Shown: positions 19,501-27,800, numbered from the stretch's first letter. The stretch: DNA of 64,000 nt from Prorocentrum cordatum (GCA_963575745.1 CAUYUJ010014542.1:328001-392000); one strand, 5' to 3'. Notes: generated by a model from the letters alone, not told the origin. Program-made: numbers and translations.

Positions 19501-22140
19501 GGCATCTGCACTTTCATCCCACCATCGTTGTGGTAATGGATCTGGTACTTTGACGATGTCACCCTCGTTCGGAAGCTCTTTCCATTTGTCCAGTCTGGCT
19601 CTGCCAGATATGGTATGGAAGTAGTAATCCACGTTGCGCACGTCGAAGCGTATCCGACGACGTGTCTTGGTAGATGTCGCTGTGGCCTTAGTGTTGGCCA
19701 TGAGGGTCTTGTCACGGATGACGCAACTGCGGTCTGAACGGCGTGAACGTCGAAAGTTGGCAGGAGAACGCGCTCTGGTGTTAGGTGAACCACGGGACGA
19801 ACCGCGGCTCGGATAACGTTTGCCACGTCCTTTGTCACTACCATATGATCTGTCACGGCCGCGTGGACTGCCGCGTCCGCCGCCACGATTGTCTCGTCCT
19901 CGGGAGGTAGATCTCGAAGATCTGTCGTAACGACTTCTCGATTGGCTGCGAGAGTCTTGGGACCTCCTAGATGTCGAACGGGATCGGTCGTATTGGCGTC
20001 GGTTGTCACGTCCATGTCGTGAAACGCTTGCGTAGCGAAACCCCCCGCGTTGTGAAGACCGTTGGCTTCCTGATCCGCGGGATGGTGATCGGCCACGGCT
20101 ATCCTGGCTGGAGGTCCGTGGTCGACTCGGGCTTCGTTCAGGAGTCTTTGCACCAGGTGCAAGATGAGCGTATTTGCATTTGTCGCCTTTTGTGCACTTG
20201 TTCTGTGCGAAATCTTTGCACTGTGCGACGTGTGGGGAGTTACACTTATCACCTCTGGTACATGTGTTGCGCTTGGCGAAATCGAAGCAGAATGGTTTCG
20301 ATGCTGTCTTCTTGTGATTCGCAGGAGTGGACATACTACGGCGGGGGTTGCCGCCAGCCGTTGATGTTCTGGAAGATTCGTTGTTCTTCCAATCCCTGGG
20401 ATATGTATGTAAAGCCTTGCACCGTTCACCGTTGCGACAATTGCCTTTCTTCCATGCGGCACACACGTTGACCTGAGATCGTGTCTCATGTTCGTACCGT
20501 AGCTTGTTTTGATTCTTCTCCAATTGTGTAATCTCCAGTATGTCCAGGACACGCTGTCGAAGCCAACCGTAGGTACGATTCGGGTCGCTCATCTTCATGC
20601 GCTGGTACTCGTACATGTCTTGTTTCATCCATACATGTCTACGAATCTGTGTACGAAATAGCGATTCCAGTATCTTTGGATCGGGTGCTTCTCGGCATTC
20701 CAAGAGTAAGGCGTCCCAATCGGTAATGAAACGTTGCAAATCGTCATCTCTCATCCTCAGTTCTTTAAGGCGCTCGAAATCGTGCAGGTCGTCGTCAACT
20801 TCTGTCACTTTGTAGGACTGCAGGATATGCCAGTAGATTTGGCGTCCTTTGAGCATGCGTCCTGCTTTGTGCTCTCTGGTCTCGATGAGCCTGATTTGAT
20901 AGCGTAAGTCTGAGGATAAGATGTCGCTCAGAGCGGTAGCGAGTTTGCAATCGATGCTCTCAAAGTCTCCACTGTCTTGTAAGTCCTCGAATGTACATTC
21001 GGGCTGTTCTGCCACGCATAGGAAGGCGTATGCTTTGGATGGTCGCCCTGAGGCGGCCCCGAAGTTCTCCCGTACTCTTTGCTGCCACTCCAGCAGCTGC
21101 GTGATCTTAGGCAAGACAGGCACTCGGACGGTGTCTGACTCCTTGATAGGAGTCGTTGTATGGACCGATACCGCAGACAATGGTTGTGAGGGTATCGGTG
21201 CACCGTCGGTGGTTGGTTCTGTGCGCACAGGAGACACATGACGTGTCTGTGCAGAAGCTGCCGCGGAGGCTGCTCCTGGTGACGTACGTCGTTGCTGTCC
21301 TGCGGAAGCTTGTGGTGTTTCGGCGGACGCTGCCGTCGGCCTGTGCGGGTCGGCTGCAGTTCGAAGGTGGAGGTTGGTGTCGTTAGTGTGGTCGATCAGC
21401 TGATTCGTCCAGCTCGTCATGTCTTCGTGTATTTGACCCACCTTTTGGCGTGTATACTCATCAGTATCCCGAGAACGTTGTGAGTACCGATCAAGTCGAT
21501 GCTCGTATGCTCGGGGACGGGCGCTTTGTGCCTCCATCTCGCTTTCCAGACGTGCGAGGTAACTCCCTACACGTACCTTCTCAGTATCTCTTTCATGAAT
21601 AACCTGGGAGAGCTCCAACTGCGTGTGGTCCGCCGCCGTCTGAACCTCCTGCAACCTGTCAGTGAGGCGGGCGAAATCGTAAACCGTGGGAGGAGAATCC
21701 AGCTGATCAGTCTGGGCTCGTCCGACACGCAACTCTGCCAGGGCGTCCTGTACACCAGGCAAACGCTGCTCTATGTCAGAGATCCGGTTAGCGAGTGGCT
21801 GCACGACAGCGTTGGTCGCATCAAGCCTTTGAGTGATGACTCTCTCAGTACGCTGCAACATGTCGATCAGGTTCGACGAGTTGGTGTGTGCTTCGGTACG
21901 AAGCGTCGCCGTAGTGTGGTCTAGAAAAGATCGAAGATCATTGATCTGAGACTGAACGTCGCCAAGGTCTGTGGCCTCGGCTGGGATTGGTCGGTTGCGG
22001 AGCTGGTCGTGGATCTCATCGTGTAAATTCCTGACTGCGGAAACGCCTGTGTCGCGTACGAGCACAAGCTGTTGCTCCATCTGCGCGAGATAGTTGCGCA
22101 GGTTCTCGACCATCGCCGTTCGTTCACTTGAGTGTGACAC
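16438..22140 (-). CDS. Copia ORF1: gag with CCCH fingers, protease, integrase (1,900 aa)
   Basis: Residues 1-260 are coiled-coil-rich. A gag core follows (about 340-550). Three CCCH zinc fingers lie at about 556-660 (C-x7-C-x5-C-x3-H; C-x8-C-x5-C-x3-H; C-x7-C-x5-C-x3-H), then an Arg/Ser-rich stretch to about 800 like an SR protein. Protease: 'WVLDSGSAHH' at about 947 (D-S/T-G motif). Integrase: His/Cys cluster 'HYMTHSPKHPDCEIC' at about 1,205, catalytic Asp in 'ADHIVL' (about 1,257), Asp in 'YTDNSGEL' (about 1,317), Glu in 'NGLIERVV' (about 1,348). The last two are separated by 30 residues rather than copia's usual 35. The annotated start is a GTG; the same frame is open upstream to a TAA at 22,213, so the true start is unsure. 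Confidence 0.9.
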   Translation of the reverse strand: MSHSSERTAMVENLRNYLAQMEQQLVLVRDTGVSAVRNLHDEIHDQLRNRPIPAEATDLGDVQSQINDLRSFLDHTTATLRTEAHTNSSNLIDMLQRTERVITQRLDATNAVVQPLANRISDIEQRLPGVQDALAELRVGRAQTDQLDSPPTVYDFARLTDRLQEVQTAADHTQLELSQVIHERDTEKVRVGSYLARLESEMEAQSARPRAYEHRLDRYSQRSRDTDEYTRQKVGQIHEDMTSWTNQLIDHTNDTNLHLRTAADPHRPTAASAETPQASAGQQRRTSPGAASAAASAQTRHVSPVRTEPTTDGAPIPSQPLSAVSVHTTTPIKESDTVRVPVLPKITQLLEWQQRVRENFGAASGRPSKAYAFLCVAEQPECTFEDLQDSGDFESIDCKLATALSDILSSDLRYQIRLIETREHKAGRMLKGRQIYWHILQSYKVTEVDDDLHDFERLKELRMRDDDLQRFITDWDALLLECREAPDPKILESLFRTQIRRHVWMKQDMYEYQRMKMSDPNRTYGWLRQRVLDILEITQLEKNQNKLRYEHETRSQVNVCAAWKKGNCRNGERCKALHTYPRDWKNNESSRTSTAGGNPRRSMSTPANHKKTASKPFCFDFAKRNTCTRGDKCNSPHVAQCKDFAQNKCTKGDKCKYAHLAPGAKTPERSPSRPRTSSQDSRGRSPSRGSGSQRSSQRGGFRYASVSRHGRDNRRQYDRSRSTSRRSQDSRSQSRSRYDRSSRSTSRGRDNRGGGRGSPRGRDRSYGSDKGRGKRYPSRGSSRGSPNTRARSPANFRRSRRSDRSCVIRDKTLMANTKATATSTKTRRRIRFDVRNVDYYFHTISGRARLDKWKELPNEGDIVKVPDPLPQRWWDESADALRECQKEAQLWYDELYDYRHNKESVATPTAIRKYDDTVKQSSKTDQTTTTTKQVDPPRSTAALTRSWVLDSGSAHHIQGKHELTQTESDRISIREEHILETANGDRTVNEHYDIRLPEVGLHSSALALPDCPSLLSVGKLIEVDGFRQLWDPELGYLLQDPGGQWYNIPVNNRVPELRLDDLTLIPPPRLCTSSAPRRRQRKRSSARCNDTCWCCKTTEQPTTAEELRPHIGTCPKRPHVGEGGGARTTTVEEPPDTSTDEPNVDTTTDSPTSQTQCSPPQCGGLDIAQADNDIPTETPTRTHHDNDRVLPNRQKKPIDPMHYMTHSPKHPDCEICSRTMAQNAPCRRQRKPHPPADPTDEDNAYEAFVPKKFGEALTADHIVLAKDDAADKHGDKYALVVLDRYTGIFMAYPALHKDAATTKASFQQFIAANDEVKHIYTDNSGELQKACRQLGWRHDTSTPHRPQTNGLIERVVKIVILGTRAVLHMSGLGHEWWKEAMQAFCCGHNFVHTSTGVAALSEEHAEKTAHEMRFGESFPGHCIPFGARIFWKCLNPEINNETAKFKENTREGLFMGYHLHSGGRWSGDYLVLDTATYAKNPDGELCHVHRVKDIIIPDGKFTYPVKDGTLRHHNPEAHDEVKASTSRPLGDKPIPDPPLSYPKEWDDPSMMTTEDNAVDIQTSASEVAAPAPEPDYWERRGYCVIRHIRTPRKKLFIPTDDVMNIPVPVDQLDVTRDFKTTSTFEGQSNFRDVWDGVSANDHRELSEPWTGTIQFYELPKITPDGKMVVRGRETRMQTTTRPDHVLPEHWKTLSRGQQKKETEYANDVKRAREIRDRAALRVWTRQDKQVNNFRATTSGGPAWNTVERRITYDTDNGDVIRDENVKGVTNKEILYAKLPGGPRDITTVLYYRQLPQQHDGEERALVFVDNEGTDFGTLNPLIRKFTQSVVIPTMPRETNYTPAYRDKIPDSAWSRPALVTRNLSKKEVAAEPRAQEAPAKRIREIGKETNMDVGDCCRKS

Positions 22141-22212
22141 CTCACGATCAACCGGGTACTGCAGTTCTCCAATGATGCGTCGGTCTTCGGCGATCCTGGA
22201 ATCGATGATCCC

Positions 22213-22688
22213 TTAGGCGCCGTCAAGATCGCGGCGTATGGCTGCAGTCTCGGTGGCGTTCGTCTGAACGCTCTGCAGCAGTCCAGAGTATTGGCTGGAC
22301 ACGAAGGTTTCAACCTGGTCTCTGAGCTCAGCTATGTCACCTGCGGCGGACGTCTCCGCCAGCTGGTCGTCTGAGATGGAGAGGTGGGGAGCGTCAGCTT
22401 CCCTGTGTCCCCTGTCGCGGGGAGTACATGGCCTCTGAGAGGCAGTGCGCGGGCTCGACCTACTTTCGCCGTATGGGCCTGGGGCTCCACGGCGGTTGCG
22501 CGCGGACGAGCTGCGACTCGGACCATGTGTGTGTGGTGTCTCATCCGACGATACCTTGGGGTACCGCGTCTGTGGCTGTGCCGACGCTGGTCTACTGAGT
22601 TCCTCGAAGGTGGCTACGTGCTCCGCCACAGGGGCGGTCGCACCGCGGGCGAGTCGGTGAGGGTGAGCTTTAAAGGGCTGATAACCTG
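22213..22688 (-). CDS. Upstream gag segment in the ORF1 frame, ending at an in-frame TAA
   Basis: Between the 5' LTR and the TAA at 22,213-22,215 the ORF1 frame is open and protein-like: 'AEHVATFEELSRP', an Arg/Ser/Pro-rich part, then a coiled-coil-like 'AGDIAELRDQVETFVSSQ'. This leads without a gap into more coiled coil after the stop. No ATG is present in this frame after the LTR. Likely the true gag N-terminus, cut by a nonsense mutation or joined by readthrough. The alternative is a leader with chance coding look. Confidence 0.45.
22672..22688 (-). promoter_or_regulatory. Possible tRNA primer-binding site
   Basis: Directly downstream of the 5' LTR the minus strand reads CAGGTTATCAGCCC. 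It resembles, with one extra T, the TGGTATCAG type used with initiator-Met tRNA in many copia elements. The match is short and imperfect. Confidence 0.3.
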
Positions 22689-22879
22689 TGTATGGGGTTG
22701 AAGTACAAGGGTACAGAACCCCTGATCCGTTGGTAGAGAGAAGGAGGGATAGATGGATATCTTTCCCTCCCGCGCGATCAAGGTCTGATCGATCTATCTC
22801 AATGCCTGAGCCCAAACGGCCAGGCGCAGGAGAGGTAAGGATAAGGAGTATATGTGGTATTATGCGGGTTCCATTCGCA
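22689..22879 (-). repeat. 5' LTR of the copia element
   Basis: 191 bp, partner of 5,375-5,568, same TG...CA ends. As the upstream LTR on the minus strand it should hold the promoter. I see no clear TATA box that would fix the start. Confidence 0.93.
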
Positions 22880-22886
22880 CCCAGCG
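22879..22886. repeat. Target-site duplication, right copy
   Basis: ACCCAGCG after the right LTR, equal to 5,367-5,374. Removing the element and one copy restores the reading frame of the interrupted recombinase (KRFGRW then VSDSFHGYL). Confidence 0.8.
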
Positions 22887-23470
22887 CCCGAAGCGCTTGA
22901 CGCGCTGCAGGTCGTCCACGGCGTGGTACATCGCTGTCGCGCCTCCGATGCGGAGGCTGCGCGAGCCGATCTCCTCCTTCCTCAGCCCGGCGGCCAGCCC
23001 CGCGACCGCCAGGTAGCGCTGCACCTCCTCGCGGCGGATGGGCGCTCCGCTCGCCCAGCGGAAGAGCGGGAGCTCCTCCTCGCTCCCTCGCAGCCTCTGT
23101 GGGTAGTGCTGCTCCAGCTGGCGGAGGGCGGCCACGGGTCACAGCGACGTGCCTGTCTCATACTGATTCCTTACGCACCCCACATTGTACTGGTCTGTCT
23201 TCGAGGAGGTGATGTGGAGTACCACTTCCGCTGCGCCCTTGAAGGTGCAGGGCTGGTTGTTGCCGTCGCGGCCCGTGATGTCCACGCCACGCACGACGCG
23301 CTCTCGGCCCCATGTCTTCCCAGGCTAAATCAAATATTCTGACGCCCTTAGCATGAAGAAGAAGGCCACCGCCACGGCGGCCCACAGGACCGCGGCGTCC
23401 ATCTCGGGGAGGTCCGTCTGGTCCCTCAAGAAGCCTTGGAGCCACAGGAGCATGCGTGGTGTCACTGGCC
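22880..23470 (-). pseudogene. Tyrosine recombinase YR-B, catalytic core (upstream part, two stops)
   Basis: One minus-strand frame reads 'MLLWLQGFLRDQTDL', 'FFFMLRASEYL' (box I Arg), a TAG at 23,325-23,327, 'ITSSKTDQYN' (the beta-hairpin Lys), a TGA at 23,139-23,141, 'SRSLRIGGAT' (box II Arg; the expected His two residues before it is replaced) and 'KRFGRW' at the copia junction. Together with the Tyr at about 5,340 this is a near-complete tyrosine recombinase of the kind found in DIRS-like and related YR retroelements. Two nonsense codons and the insertion make it a pseudogene. Its N-terminus abuts the end of the methyltransferase ORF. Confidence 0.75.
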
Positions 23471-23645
23471 GCTTCCGCCCGCTCGGCCCCTAGCCTCTCC
23501 GGAGGCCGGCGAGCGTGGACCAGAGGCGGCCTCGGTGGGGTAGGGTGTCCGCCTCCAAGCAATGAACTGGATCACCGCATTAAATTCCAAAGTCGATGAG
23601 CACGAAAGGCCAGGTAGCTGCGCGAGAACTCTCGTGCAAGCGCGG

Positions 23646-23698
23646 TGCAAAGACGCGCGCGTGCGTGTGTGTGTGTGTGTGTGGGGGGGGGGGGGGTA
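23646..23698. repeat. GCGTG/GT microsatellite with G-run
   Basis: cgcgcgtgcgtgtgtgtgt... followed by about 14 G. It interrupts the tail of the methyltransferase frame, which there translates to a His-Thr and Pro run. Confidence 0.85.
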
Positions 23699-23699
23699 A

Positions 23700-24439
23700 G
23701 CCGACTTACGGTGGGTCAAGAAGCCAGCTTTGGACTTGCCAGAAAGCACCACGTGCGGCTTGCCTGTAAACGAACAAGTACCCCGGCCTGTGCAGCGCCA
23801 TTGCAGCAGCTCTGAAGGCACAGCGAGACTCGCCAAAGCCATGCGGGCGCGGGTACGAAAGGGGCGCCCAGCCCCGCAATAGTCAAACACTGTTTCATTG
23901 ACATTGGCGTGCTTGCAAAATCGCTTGCGACTGGGTAATGGCCAGAGCAGACTCCAAGCGGGGTTTTCTTTTCCGGCAGGCAGCTGGCGAGAGAGCGCGA
24001 GCCGTAAAAGCGACGCGAGTCTATCTGCCAGCTTGTTAGAATCTAGCACATCTTGCCGATCGGCGCCCTCGAGGCCAGGGAGGCCTCGAAGGTGCTCCTT
24101 GGTGCGAAGGCGGCGAGGCATGATACTGCGCGGCGGCGCTCGGCGCGCCTGCGACCACTTCTCACAGGGACTGCCTGAAAACGCACCCCATACGATGCCA
24201 GATTCGATCCAGCCACGCAGGACGCGAAACACATCATCATGTAACGAGTCGCACTCTGGTCCGAGCAACCGATCGATTGAAACGGCAGCATGGCCTTTCT
24301 TCTTGAGCCCCGCTGCTAGCCCGCCCGAGCCAGAGAAGAGATCGAGAAAGGCTATTCTCTCCCCGAGCCTGCTCTCGCGCAGGGCGGCTCGAAGGCGCTG
24401 CCGAAGAGCCGCGGGGCGGCAGCCGCCCGGCGCTCGCAA
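23700..24439 (-). CDS. Retroelement-encoded C5-cytosine methyltransferase-like domain
   Basis: The frame opens at 24,439 and overlaps the end of YR-A by 88 bp. Motif I: 'FLDLFSGSGGLAAGLKKKGH' (SAM-binding F-x-G-x-G type) near residue 30. Then 'VSIDR' (motif II), 'CDSLHDDV', and motif IV 'FSGSPCEKWSQAR' with the Pro-Cys nucleophile near residue 90. 'KENPAWSLLW' stands where motif VI has Glu-Asn, and 'FDYCGAGRPFRTRARM' follows. YR retroelements often carry a methyltransferase, and I recall reports of retrotransposon-borne cytosine methyltransferases in dinoflagellates (not checked). Likely role: methylating element or host DNA. No stop in the core, so it may be intact or recently lost. The frame runs on to 23,462 through a CA microsatellite. 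Confidence 0.7.
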
Positions 24440-25389
24440 CTTGCTCTATGCAAATCGCTAAGGCTGCGCATGGCTACAGCCAGCCGCCCCGCCTTGTCGC
24501 ATCTCCTGGCTGACGAGGCGGCGCGCCGCATCCCTCGCCGTTGCGCCTCCAGCAACGATCGACTGCCCTCTGCTCGGTCGCGGGTTGCGCCTCCGCGGCG
24601 GAGGCAGCGTGGCGTGAAACCCAAACCGTCGAGCTTGAGCTGCTGCGAGGCAAGATGGAAGTCGGCTAGGAGCTGCATGTACGAGTGGCGAAACAGCGGT
24701 TCGCCCTCCCGAATTAGCGACTGAAGGCGAAGCGCGGCACGTCCAATCCAATGATGTCGTGGCAGGTCGAACGCAGCAGTCGAGTCGAACTCGCCCGTCT
24801 TGGAGCTGACTGCGAGCTCCTCTGGATGTAGGATGAGAAATGGACACTGCAGTGCCCCCACGCCGTTGGATGTGCCCGCGACCAGCTGCTTGGCCCGCAG
24901 CGTCGCGGCCTCCGAGGGGCGCAGGTAGCACTCGAACATCACCAGGATGCAAAGCCCTGCCTCTGGCTTGCCCAGGGCGGCTAGCACAGCCGCCAGCGCC
25001 AGCGCCAGCACCCGCGGCAGCGGCGGTCGGGAAAGCCCCGGCTGCAAACGCGCCCAGCCTGCCAGCGACGCGCGCGCCGAAGGGAATAGCCGCCTCACAG
25101 GGCCCCCGAGGGCGGGCTCCCCCAAAGCAACTGCGCAGAGGGTGCGAGAAAGCACTTCCCTGCCCATGCCGCGGTCGAAGGCCCACTCCGCGTTGTCGAC
25201 CAGCACGCTGTCCCACTGCGTGGGCGTCCACTGCGGCAGCGCCTTCAGCCGGAGGAAGCCCAAGAGGGCGGTGAGAGCCCGCAGGTAGGTGCGCTCCGTG
25301 GCCGGGCGCGCTCTGGTAGCTGCGAGCCGCGAGAGCCGCGGACACAGCTGCGCCCGCTGCACGTTGGGCCTGGAGGGTCCTGCGCTCAC
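24352..25389 (-). CDS. Tyrosine recombinase YR-A, catalytic Tyr replaced
   Basis: 345-residue minus-strand frame. N-terminal core-binding part: 'RARPATERTYLRALTALLGFL'-like helices near residue 30. Catalytic part: 'FECYLRPSEAATLR' (box I Arg and Glu), 'AVSSKTGEF' (Lys), 'PRCLRRGGAT' (box II, His position replaced). Finally 'AQRRGMRRAASSARRCDKAGRL': relatives I know of have a Tyr where this copy has Cys (RRC-DKAG). It would integrate the element's circular DNA in the YR retrotransposon life cycle. It sits between RNase H upstream and the methyltransferase downstream, overlapping the latter. The Tyr-to-Cys change suggests inactivity. Confidence 0.65.
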   Translation of the reverse strand: MSAGPSRPNVQRAQLCPRLSRLAATRARPATERTYLRALTALLGFLRLKALPQWTPTQWDSVLVDNAEWAFDRGMGREVLSRTLCAVALGEPALGGPVRRLFPSARASLAGWARLQPGLSRPPLPRVLALALAAVLAALGKPEAGLCILVMFECYLRPSEAATLRAKQLVAGTSNGVGALQCPFLILHPEELAVSSKTGEFDSTAAFDLPRHHWIGRAALRLQSLIREGEPLFRHSYMQLLADFHLASQQLKLDGLGFTPRCLRRGGATRDRAEGSRSLLEAQRRGMRRAASSARRCDKAGRLAVAMRSLSDLHRASCERRAAAAPRLFGSAFEPPCARAGSGRE

Positions 25390-25559
25390 TGGCGCTCGGG
25401 ATGTCCAGCCCCGGCGGGGGCCCGAAGGGCCGCGCGGCTCGCGGTCGCCTGCTGATCCTGAGGCGCGCGGGGTGGACCGAGCCCGCGTTGATGTCGTCGT
25501 TCGAGCCGATGACTACGGAAGCAGGGCCCTTACCGAGAACGTCACGGTGCGGGGTCTTC

Positions 25560-26200
25560 TCGTGGCGGGCTCGAGATACTGGCATGAACCTTCGTGAGGG
25601 GGCATCTCCAGGGTTGAGCTTTGAGGGTGCCCACCGAAACCTGAACTGAACCCCAGTGGCGAGCGAGATGGCACACACTTCACGGCAGACACTGTTCAGT
25701 GCAAAGTGAGCGGCTCCCCCTTCTTAACACGCGCACACCACCCCGAGGTTGTGGCCCAGGAGGAGATGCCGCGAACCATGCAACTGCGCATTCCGAGCAA
25801 GGCGCCGCACGGCCCAGCGCACACCCTCAGCCTCGAGGATGTGGATAGCAGCCGCGCGGCGCCATCGCCTCGCTGCCACCGCAGCCCAAGGGTATGCCAG
25901 CAGACGCCCTGCAGGCACCTCCTCAAAATGCGCGAGGGCGCCCTCCGCCACCACAGCTGCAGAGGGAGCCCGCAAGAGCTGCTGCTCGACCAGAGTGTCC
26001 CGTGGTGCGTAGTCCGCTGTGGGGGCGCCTCGAAAGCGGCTGCGCTCCGAGAGGCTCCCAACGCGCCGAACGTCTCCCACGGGTCAAGACTGCTCCACCA
26101 CGCCGAAGCCCCACGGCGAGGCATCGGTGGCCGTGACCCGCTCGCACTCAGCGCGGCTCAGCGAAGCGGTCACGCAAGGAAGAAGAGCTCTGAAGCACAC
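25560..26200 (-). pseudogene. RNase H domain of the YR retroelement, frameshifted
   Basis: Continuing from RT, 'VTATDASPWGFGVVEQS' carries the first RNase H Asp near 26,100. The signal changes frame to 'LHGSRHLLLGHNLGVVCA' near 25,740; DIRS-type relatives have Gly-Asp-Asn there, so Asp appears replaced by His. It then shifts to 'RWAPSKLNPGDAPSRR' near 25,600, the typical RNase H end. At least two frame changes are needed, so this copy is not functional. Confidence 0.6.
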
Positions 26201-27800
26201 AAGCTCGTGCTTCACAGAGCTCCACAGCGGCTGCCGCCTGTCACGCGATCGCCTGCAGAACTCGTAGATGGCGTGGAACAAGGAGAGCATCGGCCGCTGC
26301 AGCATGACTGCGGACGTGATGTGGCACATGAGCCTCTCGAGCTCGCGCCCCGTGACAAGGCGCCCGGGCGCCAGCGCAAAATCGAGGCTGAACTTCAGCC
26401 GCCAGAACTTGCTCCTCGACAGACGCCACGTAGCCGAGGGTTTGTGCAGCACGTACCCGAGCAAAGTGTGGAGGCCCCCGTCATCACTGTCGAACGAGGC
26501 CTGGGCACCTTGCCTGTCCAGGGCGGCCAGCGCGTGCTCAACCTCAAGGACAGGGTCGCCGCTGCCAGAAGTAAAGACCGCGACGCTGTCGATGTACAGC
26601 ATCTTGGCCGCGGCGCACTGAGAGCCGAGCGCGGGCGCGGGTGCCTTGTCGGCGATCCACGGTGCCCCGGGACTGACGCTGCTCAAGATGTGGGCGTGGG
26701 CCTCCTGGATCAGGCGCGCCGCCCACGACCAGCCCATGGGAACCACTCCGGCAGCAAAGTGCACCATCACGGAGACGCCCGTGATGCCCAACAGCCGCCG
26801 AGCCTCAGGCTGGATAAACGCGCCTGCACCGCGGGGGGGCCAAAGAACAGGCGCGCCCACGGAGGCAGCTCATACTGGTAGAAGCAGCAGTCCACGTCTG
26901 CGGACGCCACCGCGACGCCCTGCGCGGCGTCCACTTCCAGGTTGGCAAGCGCCTCGCCGCTTGACAGGAGCGTGCACGGCGGCTCCTGAAAGTGGGCGTT
27001 CGACCTCCTGGCGTCGAAGATCAAGCGAAGCGACGCCTTCTTCTCCGGGGCGAAGAAGAGGCCCGCTCAATGATGCTGCCCTCGTCCACGTGCTCGATGA
27101 TGCCCGCGGAGAGCAGCTCAGGTAGGCACTCACCATAGTGGTAGCCGTGGCGCTGCAAAGCTGGGCCCATGGCGCAGACCCTCGGCGCCTCGCCCAAGGC
27201 AAAACTGCGAGCCACTGGCTCTCGTAACATCTGCGAAGAATCAGACAGGAGAGACTGCAGGTGCGGGGGCAGCACGTCACTGAGTCGCACGCGCCCAGCC
27301 GCAGCCCGCGGGAGAGCCATCGCTCCCTTCCTGTAAGTCGTCGTAGCGCCGTCGGCCATGACGTCTGCATAGCCGCTCCGCGAAGCCTGGGGCGTCTGCC
27401 ACGCCCCCAGGGGGGTCAGGTCAGCTGGCGGCTGCTCAACCCTGCCGCACAGCCTCGCGAGGTGCCGCACCGCCGCTGTCTGGCACGCAGCTGGAGGTCC
27501 AGCTGGAGCGCCGAGGCCGCGGCCGCCCAAGTCGCTGAGCGCAGCAATCCCCTCGCGAAGCAACGCCTTCTGCTGACGCCGAAGTCGCCCGCGCCGCCCT
27601 CCGCCGCGGGGCAGCGGGCGGGCTGCCGCGCCATGCAGCAGCTCATCGAGCGACTCGCCGACTGGAAGAGGCAGGACATCACGCGCCAGCGCGGTGTCCA
27701 TGACCCCATGCGCCGAGGCCGCCATGCCCACCACCGCGGCGGCCCTCCCCTGGAATAGCCCCGCTGCCCGGGGGACTGCAGCGGCCGCGCGCAAGCCCAA
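26084..27800 (-). pseudogene. Reverse transcriptase of the YR (DIRS-like) retroelement, frameshifted
   Basis: Three adjacent minus-strand frames carry RT pieces in order. 27,800-27,060 is the N-terminal region ('LPPHLQSLLSDS', 'GIIEHVDEGSIIE'). 27,060-26,870 has 'LIFDARRSNAHFQEPP' and 'ADVDCCFYQYELPPWARLFF' (first catalytic Asp). 26,860-26,100 has 'VVPMGWSWAARLIQEAH', then 'MLYIDSVAVF' at the second catalytic site (Y-I-D-S, where Y-x-D-D or Y-x-D-N is usual) and 'WRLSRSKFWRLK'. RT followed by RNase H, YR and methyltransferase is the order of DIRS-group elements. Two frameshifts, near 27,050 and 26,860, disable it. Confidence 0.75.

Larger units (their letters stand above)
5375..22879 (-). mobile_element. 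Complete-looking 17.5-kb Ty1/copia LTR retrotransposon with KptA-like domain
   Basis: Near-identical LTRs (5,375-5,568 and 22,689-22,879) start TG and end CA, a purine tract lies inside the 3' LTR, and a target duplication flanks the element. Order on the minus strand is LTR, gag with CCCH fingers, protease, integrase, RT, RNase H, a very long extension ending in a KptA-like fold, further ORFs, LTR. Protease-integrase-RT-RNase H is the Ty1/copia order. Sequence inside is visibly less GC-rich than its flanks. The element is about three times the usual copia length because of the post-RNase H part. It inserted into the tyrosine-recombinase gene YR-B. Confidence 0.93.

Noticed and set aside
22213-23142. 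A single minus-strand ORF spanning the recombinase region, the 5' LTR and the gag leader, suggesting a recombinase-gag fusion
   Set aside because: In the recombinase region it is the wrong frame (Arg/Pro/Ala-rich shadow); the true recombinase frame is different and is cut at the LTR.
25706-26881. 391-residue plus-strand ORF opposite RT and RNase H
   Set aside because: Antisense shadow; RT and RNase H motifs are on the minus strand.
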